From contig DEKX01000030.1 in assembly GCA_002354095.1 (NCBI GenBank), positions 353 to 64,352 of the forward strand: 64,000 nucleotides of DNA, written 5' to 3'. Shown one piece after another: positions 54,145 to 62,835 of the stretch. The notes beneath the pieces are model-generated. The model was not told where the DNA came from and made no database searches. It was given only the letters and a program-made list of their open reading frames with translations. This DNA is from Prevotella sp. UBA2711. GTDB lineage: Bacteria; Bacteroidota; Bacteroidia; Bacteroidales; Bacteroidaceae. Numbering within the stretch: position 1 is the stretch's first letter; each line of letters begins with the position of its first letter. Made by a program: the position numbers and the translations under genes.

Positions 54145-55654
54145 CTCTCTCCTTAACGGTGGGCTCTGCCATTTCTTTTGACTCTACCACGGGCTCAGTG
54201 GACTTAACGGGTTCACTGGGCTCTTTTTCGGGCTTGGGTGCCTCTGGCTGATGTGCCTTTTGCTTCACGGCACTGTCGCCTTTAACCTTGGCGGGGTCAG
54301 CACCCGGGCGATGCCACTGCTGATGGAGGAAACGCAGATAGGAGCCGTAGGTATGACTGCTGTAAGCCTTGAAGATATTATTGGCGAAAAGGATGTCGGT
54401 AATCTTGTTTTCCTCAACGTAGGCAATGATATCCTTGGTGAAATAGCGTGAGTCGATGACGTGCACTTCTTCGAACGAGAAGAAGAGATAGCCGGGCAGC
54501 ATGTTGCCGAAGCTGTCCTTGAGGATGATGACGCGCCTGCCGTTATGCGTGGATGTCCGCACCTGCGTCAGTTTGGTGTCACCGCCCATCATGGTGCAAT
54601 AGGCGCCCCCGTGACCGTCTTTGAATTTGAAGAAGAAGGCTGCTTTGTAGGGTTTGCCCTCACCCGTCACCTGATAGTTCTTGTTGATGGTATAGTTGGT
54701 GTAGGTGGTGGTATATTCCACGCCTTTGGGCACGTAATAGACGAAATCCTCGGGGGCATTCTTGATGGAGATATCCTTGCTATATCCATACATCGAACCC
54801 ACATAGCCATGAGTGACGCGACGCTCGTAGTGGCTCAAGTCTTTGAAGGGCACCCCAGCCACGCGGGCAAACTCCTGAGCAGCATAATAGCCGCCGAGGG
54901 GCGACCAGTGGTGGTCGGTGCGCAGATAGATGTCTTCGTCGGCATGCTTGCCCAATGTCGTATAGACATCCACGGGTTTCACCCCGGGGTCGAGATGTGC
55001 CACCACATTGCGGATGGTGGGCAGTTGTCGGTTGGTGCGCTTCTTGGCTTTGTCAGGACAATAGAACTCTACAGCTGTGGGAATCACCATGCAATAGATA
55101 TTCACCTTCGAGCCGAACACCTCTTTATATTTATTAGCAGCCTGAGCGTAGCCCACACATCCCTTCGGACCGCCGCCGTATGCCATCAGGGCACGCACCT
55201 TGTCGCCCTTGCCCACGATGATGATACCCGCATTGGCTATCTTCGCATTCTCGTCGGCATTGATATGATTCTCATAATCATCAATGGTCATACTGTCTTT
55301 AGGCTCCTGGCCTTTGGCTGTCGGGTGTTGGCTATCTGTGCCTCCTGCCTGCTCCAGTTCCATGTCGCCAGCCTGGAATTTGATATTATCATCAGAAGGC
55401 GCAATGGCAATGAGGTCCTTGATCTGCATACTCAGTGTCATAAACACGTCGCGATAGGGTTCACTATCACTGAACCACTTAGATACATCGCTGGTAAACG
55501 AGCCATCAGCCAGACGCTCCCACGAAAACTCCGGGAAGGTAGCCAGTTCGCGCTTTTCCAGTTCCGACACCGTACTGCGAGGGAAGGTATCGAAGACCAC
55601 CGTAAAGGCGAGGAAAACAAGTGCTATGACGATGATATACAGATAATGTTTCAT
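54116..55654 (-). CDS. DHHW-family protein, AlgJ/AlgX-like (long form)
   Basis: 512 residues from ATG 55654, where a membrane anchor begins (YLYIIVIALVFLAFTVVF). The longer frame overlaps the upstream gene. The family name motif is RTDHHWSPLGGYYAA and the catalytic serine lies in VIILKDSFGNMLPGY, the arrangement of AlgJ/AlgX SGNH-like O-acetyltransferases. A C-terminal tail of about 60 residues is rich in Pro, Glu and Lys. It probably passes acetyl groups to a polysaccharide in the periplasm. A shorter paralogue lies 4 bp upstream. Confidence 0.85.
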   Translation of the reverse strand: MKHYLYIIVIALVFLAFTVVFDTFPRSTVSELEKRELATFPEFSWERLADGSFTSDVSKWFSDSEPYRDVFMTLSMQIKDLIAIAPSDDNIKFQAGDMELEQAGGTDSQHPTAKGQEPKDSMTIDDYENHINADENAKIANAGIIIVGKGDKVRALMAYGGGPKGCVGYAQAANKYKEVFGSKVNIYCMVIPTAVEFYCPDKAKKRTNRQLPTIRNVVAHLDPGVKPVDVYTTLGKHADEDIYLRTDHHWSPLGGYYAAQEFARVAGVPFKDLSHYERRVTHGYVGSMYGYSKDISIKNAPEDFVYYVPKGVEYTTTYTNYTINKNYQVTGEGKPYKAAFFFKFKDGHGGAYCTMMGGDTKLTQVRTSTHNGRRVIILKDSFGNMLPGYLFFSFEEVHVIDSRYFTKDIIAYVEENKITDILFANNIFKAYSSHTYGSYLRFLHQQWHRPGADPAKVKGDSAVKQKAHQPEAPKPEKEPSEPVKSTEPVVESKEMAEPTVKERATNQTGSQQ

Positions 55655-55658
55655 GACT

Positions 55659-56657
55659 TTATTGCACCAGATAACGGTTGTAAGATTGATGGGTAGCAGG
55701 CGAATATGCATGACCCGCATTGTTGGCAAAGAGAATATCGGTAATGTCGTTCTTATGCACGTAATGTACGATATTCCGCGTGAAGTAACGACAATCTACC
55801 ACATGAATTTCCTCGAACGAGTGGAACAGGTAGGCAGGAATGGCATTGCCATAACTGTCTTTCAGTATCAGCAACCGACGACCGTTATGTGTGGAGGTCT
55901 TCACCTGAGTGGTATTGAGATCACCATGCATGAAGGTCATGTAAGCCTGACTGTTACCATCTTCATATTCGTAGAAGAAATTGCCCTTCTCTGGTGCCTT
56001 CTCGCCAATCACCTGGCGGTGTTTACCCAGTTTGTAGCGAATATAGGTAGTGGTATAGTCAACGTCTTTGGGCACATAGTACACAAAATCCTCCGGTGCA
56101 TTCTTCACGGCAGCATCATGTGAGAAACGATACATGGTGCCCACATAGTTGTGAATGACATGCTTCTCGTAGGTTGACAGGTCGGCAAAAGGCAGATTGG
56201 CGGCTGAGGCAAACTGCTGGGCAGCATAGTAAGCACCCAGTGGAGCCCAGTGATGGTCGGTGCGCGAATAGATATCCTCGTCGGCATGTTTTGCCATCGT
56301 ATCGAAGAGGTCGATTACTTTCACCGACTTATCCAGATGAGCATAGATGTTGCGAACGGTAGTCTGCTGGTCTCTGGTCCATTCCTTGGCTTCATCGGGG
56401 CAATAGATAGCCACTGCCGTAGGGATAATCATGCAATAGACATTAACGTCCTGTCCGAAGGTACGTTTATATTCATTGACCGCATCGGCATAACCCAGTC
56501 CGCCATCCACTTGCCCGCGGAATGGTTCGAAGGCACGCAGACTGTCGCCACTGCCCACGATGATGATGCCTGAGCGCGTCAGACGGGCATGCTCGGCAAA
56601 CACCATCACGATGCCCATTACAAAAAGAAGTCCTGCTAAAAATATCTTTCGTCTCAT
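55659..56657 (-). CDS. DHHW-family protein (short form)
   Basis: 332 residues. A signal/anchor (IFLAGLLFVMGIVMVFA) is followed by RSGIIIVGSGDSLRAFEPFR, RTDHHWAPLGAYYAAQQFA and LLILKDSYGNAIPAYLFHSF. It matches the long form over its whole length but lacks the N-terminal 130 and the C-terminal charged tail. The close arrangement (4 and 2 bp gaps) indicates tandem duplication within an operon with the MBOAT acyltransferase. Confidence 0.87.
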   Translation of the reverse strand: MRRKIFLAGLLFVMGIVMVFAEHARLTRSGIIIVGSGDSLRAFEPFRGQVDGGLGYADAVNEYKRTFGQDVNVYCMIIPTAVAIYCPDEAKEWTRDQQTTVRNIYAHLDKSVKVIDLFDTMAKHADEDIYSRTDHHWAPLGAYYAAQQFASAANLPFADLSTYEKHVIHNYVGTMYRFSHDAAVKNAPEDFVYYVPKDVDYTTTYIRYKLGKHRQVIGEKAPEKGNFFYEYEDGNSQAYMTFMHGDLNTTQVKTSTHNGRRLLILKDSYGNAIPAYLFHSFEEIHVVDCRYFTRNIVHYVHKNDITDILFANNAGHAYSPATHQSYNRYLVQ

Positions 56658-56659
56658 AT

Positions 56660-58102
56660 TTAGAATCTTGTATAAATAAATGCGTTATTCGTTGCACCCA
56701 CCAAAAGGGCAGTACTCAATATCAGGATGCCTACCGACAGCACGATACGCGTTGAATAGACTAAGAAAGTCTTCAAACCGGAATCGCCCAGCCAACGGTC
56801 CGTCAAGTCGGAAACGGTGCTACGGATAGGCAGACAGAACAACAGGGCAACCACCCACAACCAGAAATTGTCGAGCAATGCACTCTCATCGACAAAGTCG
56901 TAGAGAGCTGCCACATCACCAAAGAAAGCATGGAAGAACACTATCATTTGGTCGAAATGATCGAAGTAGAAGATACCCCAGCCCACTATGACCAGCAACA
57001 TACTATAAATATGTAGTAGGAAAGCAGGGATGCGGTCGTGCACTTTCAGCAGCGTGTATTTCTCTATCATCACTATCAGTCCGAAATAGACACCCCAGAT
57101 AATGAAATTCCAACTGGCTCCATGCCACATACCCGTCAGGAACCACACCACCAGGATGTTGACAGCCTGATGCTGGCGATTGCCGCCCAGAGGTATATAG
57201 ACATAGTCGCGGAAGAAACTACCCAGGGAGATATGCCAACGGCGCCAGAAATCCGTAATCGAGTTACAGATGTATGGATGACGGAAGTTCTCGTTAAAGT
57301 GGAATCCCATGCAGCGACCCAGTCCGATAGCCATATCGGAATAACCTGAGAAGTCGAAGTAAATCTGCAGGGTAAATGCCACAACACCTATCCAGGCGCC
57401 AGCCATTGTCAGGGAGTTGAGACCTCCCACAAGGAACTGGTCGGAAATCTCAGAGAGTTGGTTGGCAATGATCACCTTCTTACCCAGTCCGATGAGGAAA
57501 CGATAGATGCCGTCGGCAAAATCGGCAGCACTCACATGCCGATGGTGCAACTCCTCTGCCACAGTGCCATAGCGCACGATAGGTCCTGCTATCAGCTGTG
57601 GGAACATGGAGATATACAAAAGCAAATCAACGAAACGGCGCTGAACGGGCGATTCCCTGCGATAGACATCTATCAGATAGGAAATAGACTGGAAGGTATA
57701 GAAGCTGATACCTATCGGCAAGGCAATATTCGGACGAGCCACCTCCAGCCCTATGTCGTTCAGACAGTCTGCCAGGAATCCCAGATATTTGAACGTGCCG
57801 ATGATGGCAATATTCAATATCAGACCAATGACGAGTACCAGTTTCCGATGGCGTTCCGAACCGGCGATACCCAGTCCTACCAGGAAATTGACCAGCACGC
57901 AGAACAGCATCAAGAATACATAGACAGGTTCGCCCCATGCATAGAATATCAGGGAGAAGCATACCAGTACCAGGTTCTTAGCCTGATTATTCCTCGTTAC
58001 CTCTTCAGAAGCCCATTTACGGTCTGCCCATGTTGCCAAGAGGTAGCACACCAGGAAGGCTGGCAGGAAAACGAAGAGGAAAAATAAATCTGAGAATACC
58101 AT
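56660..58102 (-). CDS. MBOAT-family O-acyltransferase, AlgI-like
   Basis: 480 residues, about eleven membrane segments. Key motifs: FPQLIAGPIVRYGTVAEEL, YSDMAIGLGRCMGFHFNENF, FWRRWHISLGSFFRDYVYIP-LGG, and the catalytic His in FLTGMWHGASWNFIIWG. AlgI-type MBOAT proteins carry acetyl groups across the inner membrane for delivery to extracellular glycans by AlgJ/DHHW partners, which are encoded just downstream. Together they form a polysaccharide O-acetylation system. Confidence 0.92.
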   Translation of the reverse strand: MVFSDLFFLFVFLPAFLVCYLLATWADRKWASEEVTRNNQAKNLVLVCFSLIFYAWGEPVYVFLMLFCVLVNFLVGLGIAGSERHRKLVLVIGLILNIAIIGTFKYLGFLADCLNDIGLEVARPNIALPIGISFYTFQSISYLIDVYRRESPVQRRFVDLLLYISMFPQLIAGPIVRYGTVAEELHHRHVSAADFADGIYRFLIGLGKKVIIANQLSEISDQFLVGGLNSLTMAGAWIGVVAFTLQIYFDFSGYSDMAIGLGRCMGFHFNENFRHPYICNSITDFWRRWHISLGSFFRDYVYIPLGGNRQHQAVNILVVWFLTGMWHGASWNFIIWGVYFGLIVMIEKYTLLKVHDRIPAFLLHIYSMLLVIVGWGIFYFDHFDQMIVFFHAFFGDVAALYDFVDESALLDNFWLWVVALLFCLPIRSTVSDLTDRWLGDSGLKTFLVYSTRIVLSVGILILSTALLVGATNNAFIYTRF

Positions 58103-58109
58103 GAAACGC

Positions 58110-58829
58110 TTATTGTTGCACGATGGCCTTTATCTGTTCGTAAATATATGTTCCTAACACTTGAGCTCCCTTGGGCGTGGTGTGAACTCCGTCTTTGGAA
58201 TACCCCTTGATAATCATCTCAGAAGCGCAGAATGGTTTTTTGCCTCCATCCAGTCTGACAACACCGGCATGCAGCATTTCAGCACATGCGGCTATCTCGC
58301 AGGCTGCTTGGTGCTGTTTCTCCATCCCCACTTTCACGAAAGGCGGTGGCGTAACCAGAATGAGCTTTGCCTGAGGGAAAGCCTGGCGCAGCAACTCTCC
58401 GTCGTAACCTATCCATTTCGACAGACGGTCAGGTCGTTTGTCGGCAAACCACAAGTCGTTCGTGCCCGCCATGATGATAATGAGGTCTGGCATGGGCTGA
58501 ATCCCTTGGTCACAAGCCTCCACCAGACGGTTTATCTGATTATAAATCACATTATTGTCGCTAAGCACCCCTGTATTCTCCTTGGTGTCATAGACGGTCT
58601 TGGAGGTATGTGTCCAAGTAGCACCACTACGGGCGTAGCTGACGCAGGAGCGTGGTTGAGCCAGATCTTTGAACCATTTGTTCCATCCTTCTGGTTTATC
58701 GCACTCGTCGCCTCCTAACCAGGTGTTCGAATCGCCCAGTATGACTACATGCTTTTGCAGTTGTGCGGTTACCATTCCGCACAGGCAAAAACAAGTTAAT
58801 ACCACAGTCAAAAATCGTCTTATTATCAT
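58110..58829 (-). CDS. Secreted SGNH/GDSL hydrolase
   Basis: 239 residues from ATG 58829; the frame upstream of it crosses a promoter and heptamer repeats. Signal peptide FLTVVLTCFCLCGMVTA. SGNH blocks: KHVVILGDSNTW (Ser), the Gly region SYARSGATW, MAGTNDLWF (Asn) and SKDGVHTTPKGAQ (Asp-x-x-His). It is probably an esterase acting on O-acetyl groups, which would balance the acetyltransferases in the same operon. It leads the cluster, 7 bp before the MBOAT gene. Confidence 0.88.
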   Translation of the reverse strand: MIIRRFLTVVLTCFCLCGMVTAQLQKHVVILGDSNTWLGGDECDKPEGWNKWFKDLAQPRSCVSYARSGATWTHTSKTVYDTKENTGVLSDNNVIYNQINRLVEACDQGIQPMPDLIIIMAGTNDLWFADKRPDRLSKWIGYDGELLRQAFPQAKLILVTPPPFVKVGMEKQHQAACEIAACAEMLHAGVVRLDGGKKPFCASEMIIKGYSKDGVHTTPKGAQVLGTYIYEQIKAIVQQ

Positions 58830-58859
58830 GAAAATGACCCTTTTACGCTTTTTCGGGTG

Positions 58860-58926
58860 CAAAGTTACAAAATTAAACGAGAAATGAGAAATGAGAAATG
58901 AGAAATTTAAATGAGAAGTGAGAAAC
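58860..58926 (-). promoter_or_regulatory. Promoter with GAGAAAT heptamer array
   Basis: Leftward -7 box TAACTTTG (58860-58867) lies about 30 bp before the SGNH gene. The -33 position is occupied by GAGAAAT repeated four times (58879-58906), then two degenerate units (58913-58926). A one-unit change would shift upstream DNA by 7 bp relative to the -7 box. Confidence 0.7.
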
Positions 58927-58938
58927 TTCGGTAAAAAA

Positions 58939-59769
58939 CTATCTCTCATCGTCCAATTCGCGCTCCAACTGATCCGTGCGATGCTGAAATTCACGATACG
59001 CATTCGAAAGGTCACCCTTGGTAATATCAATCGTAGTATTCACTGGGCGCCAAGGGTCTTTCAACGTATGCTGGAACAGCCACTCGTAGGTCTTGCTGGT
59101 ATAGAAATAACGCGCCAAAGCACCATGCGATGCTCCAGGCAACCAATCGTAGCGCAATCTACTGGTAATGCCCAGTGTCTTCATACCCGTCACCACTTTC
59201 TGTGACTCTCGCACTGAGACGGCTCTGTCGGCAGTGCCATGAACTATCCATAGCGGCAGTTCGCCCAGTCCTCGATAGTCCTTCAGCGTAGAACCTCCGC
59301 AAAGAGCGATGGCAGCAGCTATCTTCTCAGGATAGGTGCCTGCAAAGTCAAGCGTACCATAGCCTCCCAAACTCATACCCAGCACATAGACACGTGTCTC
59401 GTCAAAGACGTAGTGCAGCTTCATCCACTCCAATATCTCATTGAGCTTGTGGGGATTCCACGAGCCGCCAGGATTCTGCGGAGCTACTATCAAGGCAGGA
59501 ATCATAAGACCCATCTGAGCTGCGTCTATTGACCCATAGCGCAATACCTTATTCAGATTACGCCCACAGAGGCTGGCGCCGTGCAGGAAAATAATGAGCG
59601 GGGTAGTCTCTTGCGTATAATAGTATTCTTCAGGGGTATAGACCCAGAAGTCGTAATTACCCTTGATGACTCCTTTCTTTGCTGAAAGTAAATCGTACTG
59701 AGCACTGACCTTTAAAGGTAGAAAGGTAAAAAGGCAAAAAGGTAAAAAATATAAAAGCAGCTTTTTCAT
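58939..59769 (-). CDS. Secreted alpha/beta-hydrolase esterase (copy 1)
   Basis: 276 residues. Signal peptide with an octamer DNA repeat (see 59714), ending KVSA-Q. Esterase fold: LIIFLHGASLCGRNLNKVL (oxyanion), nucleophile elbow VLGMSLGGYGTLDFAGTYPE, acid in VHGTADRAV, and His in PGASHGALARYF. It is close to the protein at 61956 across its length, so the two are paralogues. It is related to feruloyl/acetyl xylan esterases and dienelactone-type hydrolases; the substrate is unproven. Coupled by ATGA to the beta-propeller gene upstream. Confidence 0.87.
   Translation of the reverse strand: MKKLLLYFLPFCLFTFLPLKVSAQYDLLSAKKGVIKGNYDFWVYTPEEYYYTQETTPLIIFLHGASLCGRNLNKVLRYGSIDAAQMGLMIPALIVAPQNPGGSWNPHKLNEILEWMKLHYVFDETRVYVLGMSLGGYGTLDFAGTYPEKIAAAIALCGGSTLKDYRGLGELPLWIVHGTADRAVSVRESQKVVTGMKTLGITSRLRYDWLPGASHGALARYFYTSKTYEWLFQHTLKDPWRPVNTTIDITKGDLSNAYREFQHRTDQLERELDDER
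59714..59745. repeat. Octamer repeat AAAGGTAN inside a signal-peptide sequence, 4 units
   Basis: AAAGGTAG, AAAGGTAA, AAAGGCAA and AAAGGTAA start at 59714, 59722, 59730 and 59738. On the coding strand they encode the leucine- and phenylalanine-rich core FLPFCLFTFLPL. Gain or loss of one unit shifts the frame. Confidence 0.85.
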
Positions 59770-61328
59770 TTGATAACGAATTTATAGATTTTATTTCCAC
59801 GACAGCCTACAACAGCCGTATTGCCGATGGCTATCGGGGAGGATTCAAAATTATAACCGACTACTTTCTTGCAGACCACCTCACCAGTGCGACCACGGAT
59901 GATGCGAATGATGCCTGAGGCATCGCCTGCGAAGATGAACAACTCGTTTTTTTCATTATAGAAAGGAATGGGCGACGACCATGCAAACTGTCCGTAAGGC
60001 ACTTTATAGCGTATCTGTCCATCCTTGGTATTGAAAGCTACCAATTCGCCTGCCGAATGCTCGGCACCGTTTCGACAGAGATTGGCAAATATCAGGTCTT
60101 GACTGTCGCCTCCACCGATGAGCGGACTGGCATACATGCCTCCGTCAAGGGTCTTTCCTGGAAGGTTGATGCGCCGACAGGGTATCTTGGTTTCCCAAAT
60201 CAGTTGCCCATTCAAGCCATTGAGCTTGACGAAGTGGCTGATACCTGATTCACCTTGCTTATCAACTTCACAGGCTGTATATAGATAGGGCACCCCACCC
60301 TCTTCGCGACACACCATGGTACCGTCGGAATCATCATGATTATCGTAGTGCCACACGGGTCGCATGGTATTCAGATTGATGCATACGACATTTCCCCGAT
60401 TGTCGGAGAAATAACCATAGTTGCGATAAATACAAATGCTCGATTCAATGCCAGGAGCCATTCCATTCACCCTATAGCGCATCACACTGATACGACGCAA
60501 TGTGCCCTGCGAGCGCTCATATTTGTAAACAGCACCGTTTTCGCCACACCAAAACAGATAGCCGCCTGCCACAATAGCATTGGAATCGAAGGCATTCCAT
60601 CCGCGCCAAGCTTTAGGGTCAGGACCGAAGAAGAAGGTTCGCTCATGTTTCAGCAAGTCAAATACTTGACAACCGAAGGGGCCCGCCTGTTTTGGTACAC
60701 CTTGTCCGACATACAGATTCATATATTCAGGATCGAGCGACATAGTGCCTTTCACCACATTACCCAAATCCAAAGGTTCGCGTGAAGCCTTACCCGTTTG
60801 GTAATTAATAAAATAACCTTTGCCACAGAGCGAGCCCACCATGATTTCCTCTGGTCCGAAATCGGGTGTCAGTCCTGGTGACGATTGTTTGAAGCGTGCC
60901 ACCTGCTCTGCACTCCATTTGGCATAAAGAGGCTGGCCCGTCCATCCACTGCCTCCACCCCAAGTACCAAAGCGAGTATGGGTGGTATCATAGGCAGTTG
61001 TAAATTCCCATGCGATTTCCACATCACTGGGCACACCTTTAACGCGGCCACCGAAATTGGCATCACGCCGCAGATTCTTGCGAAAGACAAAAATACCATT
61101 AGCTCCTTCATAGCGGTCGTCCAAATCCTTCATAGGATTCACCGTCGAATCCTCTTCCTCTACGACATATTGTAACTTACCTGCCGAGACGTATGCCGTA
61201 TCTGGCAGGAAGAGTTGTTCGATGGGAATTTCAGTTTCCGTAGAGTCATTGGCTTCTGATGCAGAGGTTGTTTTCCCTGTACAGCCTATGAGGATTTGTA
61301 GCCCTACTACAAAGTATATAATCTTCAT
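59766..61328 (-). CDS. PQQ-like beta-propeller lipoprotein
   Basis: 520 residues. Lipobox LIGC (Cys16), then a Ser/Thr/Glu-rich linker and a beta-propeller with PQQ-type blades such as GYFSDNRGNVVCINLNTMRP, QLIWETKIPCRRINLPGKTL and GIIRIIRGRTGEVVCKK, FESSPIAIGNTAVVGCRGNK. The blades look structural rather than enzymatic: no quinone ligands are obvious. It may scaffold complexes or bind polymers at the periplasmic face. Overlaps the RlpA gene (61325-61328) and the esterase gene by 4 bp each, so this is one operon. Confidence 0.82.
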   Translation of the reverse strand: MKIIYFVVGLQILIGCTGKTTSASEANDSTETEIPIEQLFLPDTAYVSAGKLQYVVEEEDSTVNPMKDLDDRYEGANGIFVFRKNLRRDANFGGRVKGVPSDVEIAWEFTTAYDTTHTRFGTWGGGSGWTGQPLYAKWSAEQVARFKQSSPGLTPDFGPEEIMVGSLCGKGYFINYQTGKASREPLDLGNVVKGTMSLDPEYMNLYVGQGVPKQAGPFGCQVFDLLKHERTFFFGPDPKAWRGWNAFDSNAIVAGGYLFWCGENGAVYKYERSQGTLRRISVMRYRVNGMAPGIESSICIYRNYGYFSDNRGNVVCINLNTMRPVWHYDNHDDSDGTMVCREEGGVPYLYTACEVDKQGESGISHFVKLNGLNGQLIWETKIPCRRINLPGKTLDGGMYASPLIGGGDSQDLIFANLCRNGAEHSAGELVAFNTKDGQIRYKVPYGQFAWSSPIPFYNEKNELFIFAGDASGIIRIIRGRTGEVVCKKVVGYNFESSPIAIGNTAVVGCRGNKIYKFVIK

Positions 61329-61813
61329 GGATGCTTTTTATTATCGTTTACTACCACAGAGTCCTGCCACTGGGGAATGATGCTCTCACCCTTGGTGGCT
61401 TCAAGTTGTAACTCTGGGATTTCTTCTGGTTCCGGTTCGTATGGTATCTCAGTAGGCTTACGATATACTGACACCTCCACTACAGCCACGCCCTGCGAGA
61501 GGATGCCCAACTCACGGGCAGCACGTATCGAGAGGTCGATAATACGTCCCTTGGCATAGGGACCACGGTCTATCACTTTCACGACCACCTCCTTACCATT
61601 GGCGGGATTCTTTACCTTCAGAAGTGTTCCAAATTTATGTGTCTTGTGGGCACAAACCAGACTGTCGTTATACAAGCGTTCACCGCTGGCCGTTTTACGC
61701 CCATCCCATTTGCGCGTGTAGAATGTGGCCTTACCCCGCTGTTGCGCCTCTGTTGGCAGGCTAAAACACAACAGCATGAGAATCGTCATTAAGAATGTTT
61801 GATATCGAGCCAT
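61325..61813 (-). CDS. RlpA-family double-psi beta-barrel protein
   Basis: 162 residues from ATG 61813 after a promoter-like TACCTTTG (61839-61846). Signal peptide FLMTILMLLCFSLPTEA. RlpA domain: GKATFYTRKWDGRKTASGER, AHKTHKFGTLLKVKNPANGK, VVKVIDRGPYAKGRIIDLS. RlpA enzymes are lytic transglycosylases or peptidoglycan-binding proteins at the septum; here no SPOR domain is present. The C-terminal tail is acidic and short. Starts the operon with the beta-propeller lipoprotein and esterase. Confidence 0.88.
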   Translation of the reverse strand: MARYQTFLMTILMLLCFSLPTEAQQRGKATFYTRKWDGRKTASGERLYNDSLVCAHKTHKFGTLLKVKNPANGKEVVVKVIDRGPYAKGRIIDLSIRAARELGILSQGVAVVEVSVYRKPTEIPYEPEPEEIPELQLEATKGESIIPQWQDSVVVNDNKKHP

Positions 61814-61955
61814 AGGCTTTTTGTATTTGTACAAGGTACAAAGGTAAACAAAAAAAAGCAAAACACCTTGATATTTTGCAATTTAGCGCAAATGTTAGCA
61901 TTTTTTATAAATAATTACACAAGGGTTCAAACACCACCGCACCTATGTCATCCGT

Positions 61956-62765
61956 CTATTTTATAGGCAGTTCCGTTCGCCTGCGCTTAAATTTTTGATA
62001 GGCTGTAGCACGCTCGTCTGTTGTGATTTCCACATTGGTATCCACTTCACGCCGAGGTTCAATGAGCGTGTGAAGAAACAGCCAGTCGTAGGTGTCCGAC
62101 AAGTAAAAGAAACGTGCCAAGTCACCATGCGAAGCTCCCCGTAGCCAGTTGTAGCGCAGTCGGCTATCGACCTTCAGATCCTTCATGCCGTCCACCACCT
62201 TTTCCGACTCCTCCACTTTCACGGCCTTATCAGCTGTTCCGTGGATAATCCAAAGCGGCAATTCTCCCAATTTCTGGTAGTTACGAAGTGTACTGCCTCC
62301 GCAGAGGGCAATAGCGGCAGCAACCTTTTCAGGATAAGTGCCTGCAAAATCGAGGGTGCCATAGCCGCCCAGACTCATCCCTATCACATAGACGCGTTGG
62401 GGATTAAAAGTGTAGTGCCGTTGCATCCATTCCAAAATATCGTTGATTTTTTGCGGCACCCAGTGCCCTTTTGGATTTTGCGGTGCTACAATCAACGCAG
62501 GAATCTCCAGTCCGCGTTTCACAGCATCCAGAGGTCCGTATTTCAGTACGCTTTCCATGTCGGTTCCTCTCAAACTTGCTCCGTGCAGGAAGATGATGAG
62601 TGGTGTTGTACGTTCATATTGCTTGTAGTCATTAGGCACATAAATCCAAAAAGGATAGCCGTCGCCCTTCACTGCCTTCTGAGTGGTGAGGTAGTCGTTT
62701 CCTTGCGCTTGAGCGCTGGTTGCTGCTACAAGCAGAGCGATTAAGAGATAGCACCATTTCTTCAT
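61956..62765 (-). CDS. Secreted alpha/beta-hydrolase esterase (copy 2)
   Basis: 269 residues from ATG 62765, which starts a signal peptide ending SAQA. The long upstream frame is the shadow of the divergent TamB-like gene. Catalytic elements match copy 1: LIIFLHGASLRGTDMESVL, IGMSLGGYGTLDFAGTYPEK, HGTADKAVKVEE and RGASHGDLARFF. The end has RREVDTNVEITTDERATAYQ, also shared. A leftward TATTTTTG box is at 62774-62781. Tandem-paralogue origin with 59769 is likely, with RlpA and the propeller gene now between. Confidence 0.87.
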   Translation of the reverse strand: MKKWCYLLIALLVAATSAQAQGNDYLTTQKAVKGDGYPFWIYVPNDYKQYERTTPLIIFLHGASLRGTDMESVLKYGPLDAVKRGLEIPALIVAPQNPKGHWVPQKINDILEWMQRHYTFNPQRVYVIGMSLGGYGTLDFAGTYPEKVAAAIALCGGSTLRNYQKLGELPLWIIHGTADKAVKVEESEKVVDGMKDLKVDSRLRYNWLRGASHGDLARFFYLSDTYDWLFLHTLIEPRREVDTNVEITTDERATAYQKFKRRRTELPIK

Positions 62766-62823
62766 ATCTCCTGCAAAAATACAAAAAATCTGCATTATTG
62801 TATAATATAAACCGATTTTTTTG

Positions 62824-62831
62824 TATCTTTG
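62824..62831 (+). promoter_or_regulatory. TATCTTTG -7 box, 4 bp before the TamB-like start
   Basis: The box ends at 62831 and ATG is at 62836. A TTG occurs 23 bp upstream (62798-62800), slightly long. The mRNA would be leaderless or nearly so. Confidence 0.5.
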
Positions 62832-62835
62832 CAGC

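Noticed and set aside
54461..55696. Long rightward open frame of 411 codons
   Set aside because: Shadow of the two DHHW genes; no domain and His/Ile-rich composition typical of antisense frames.
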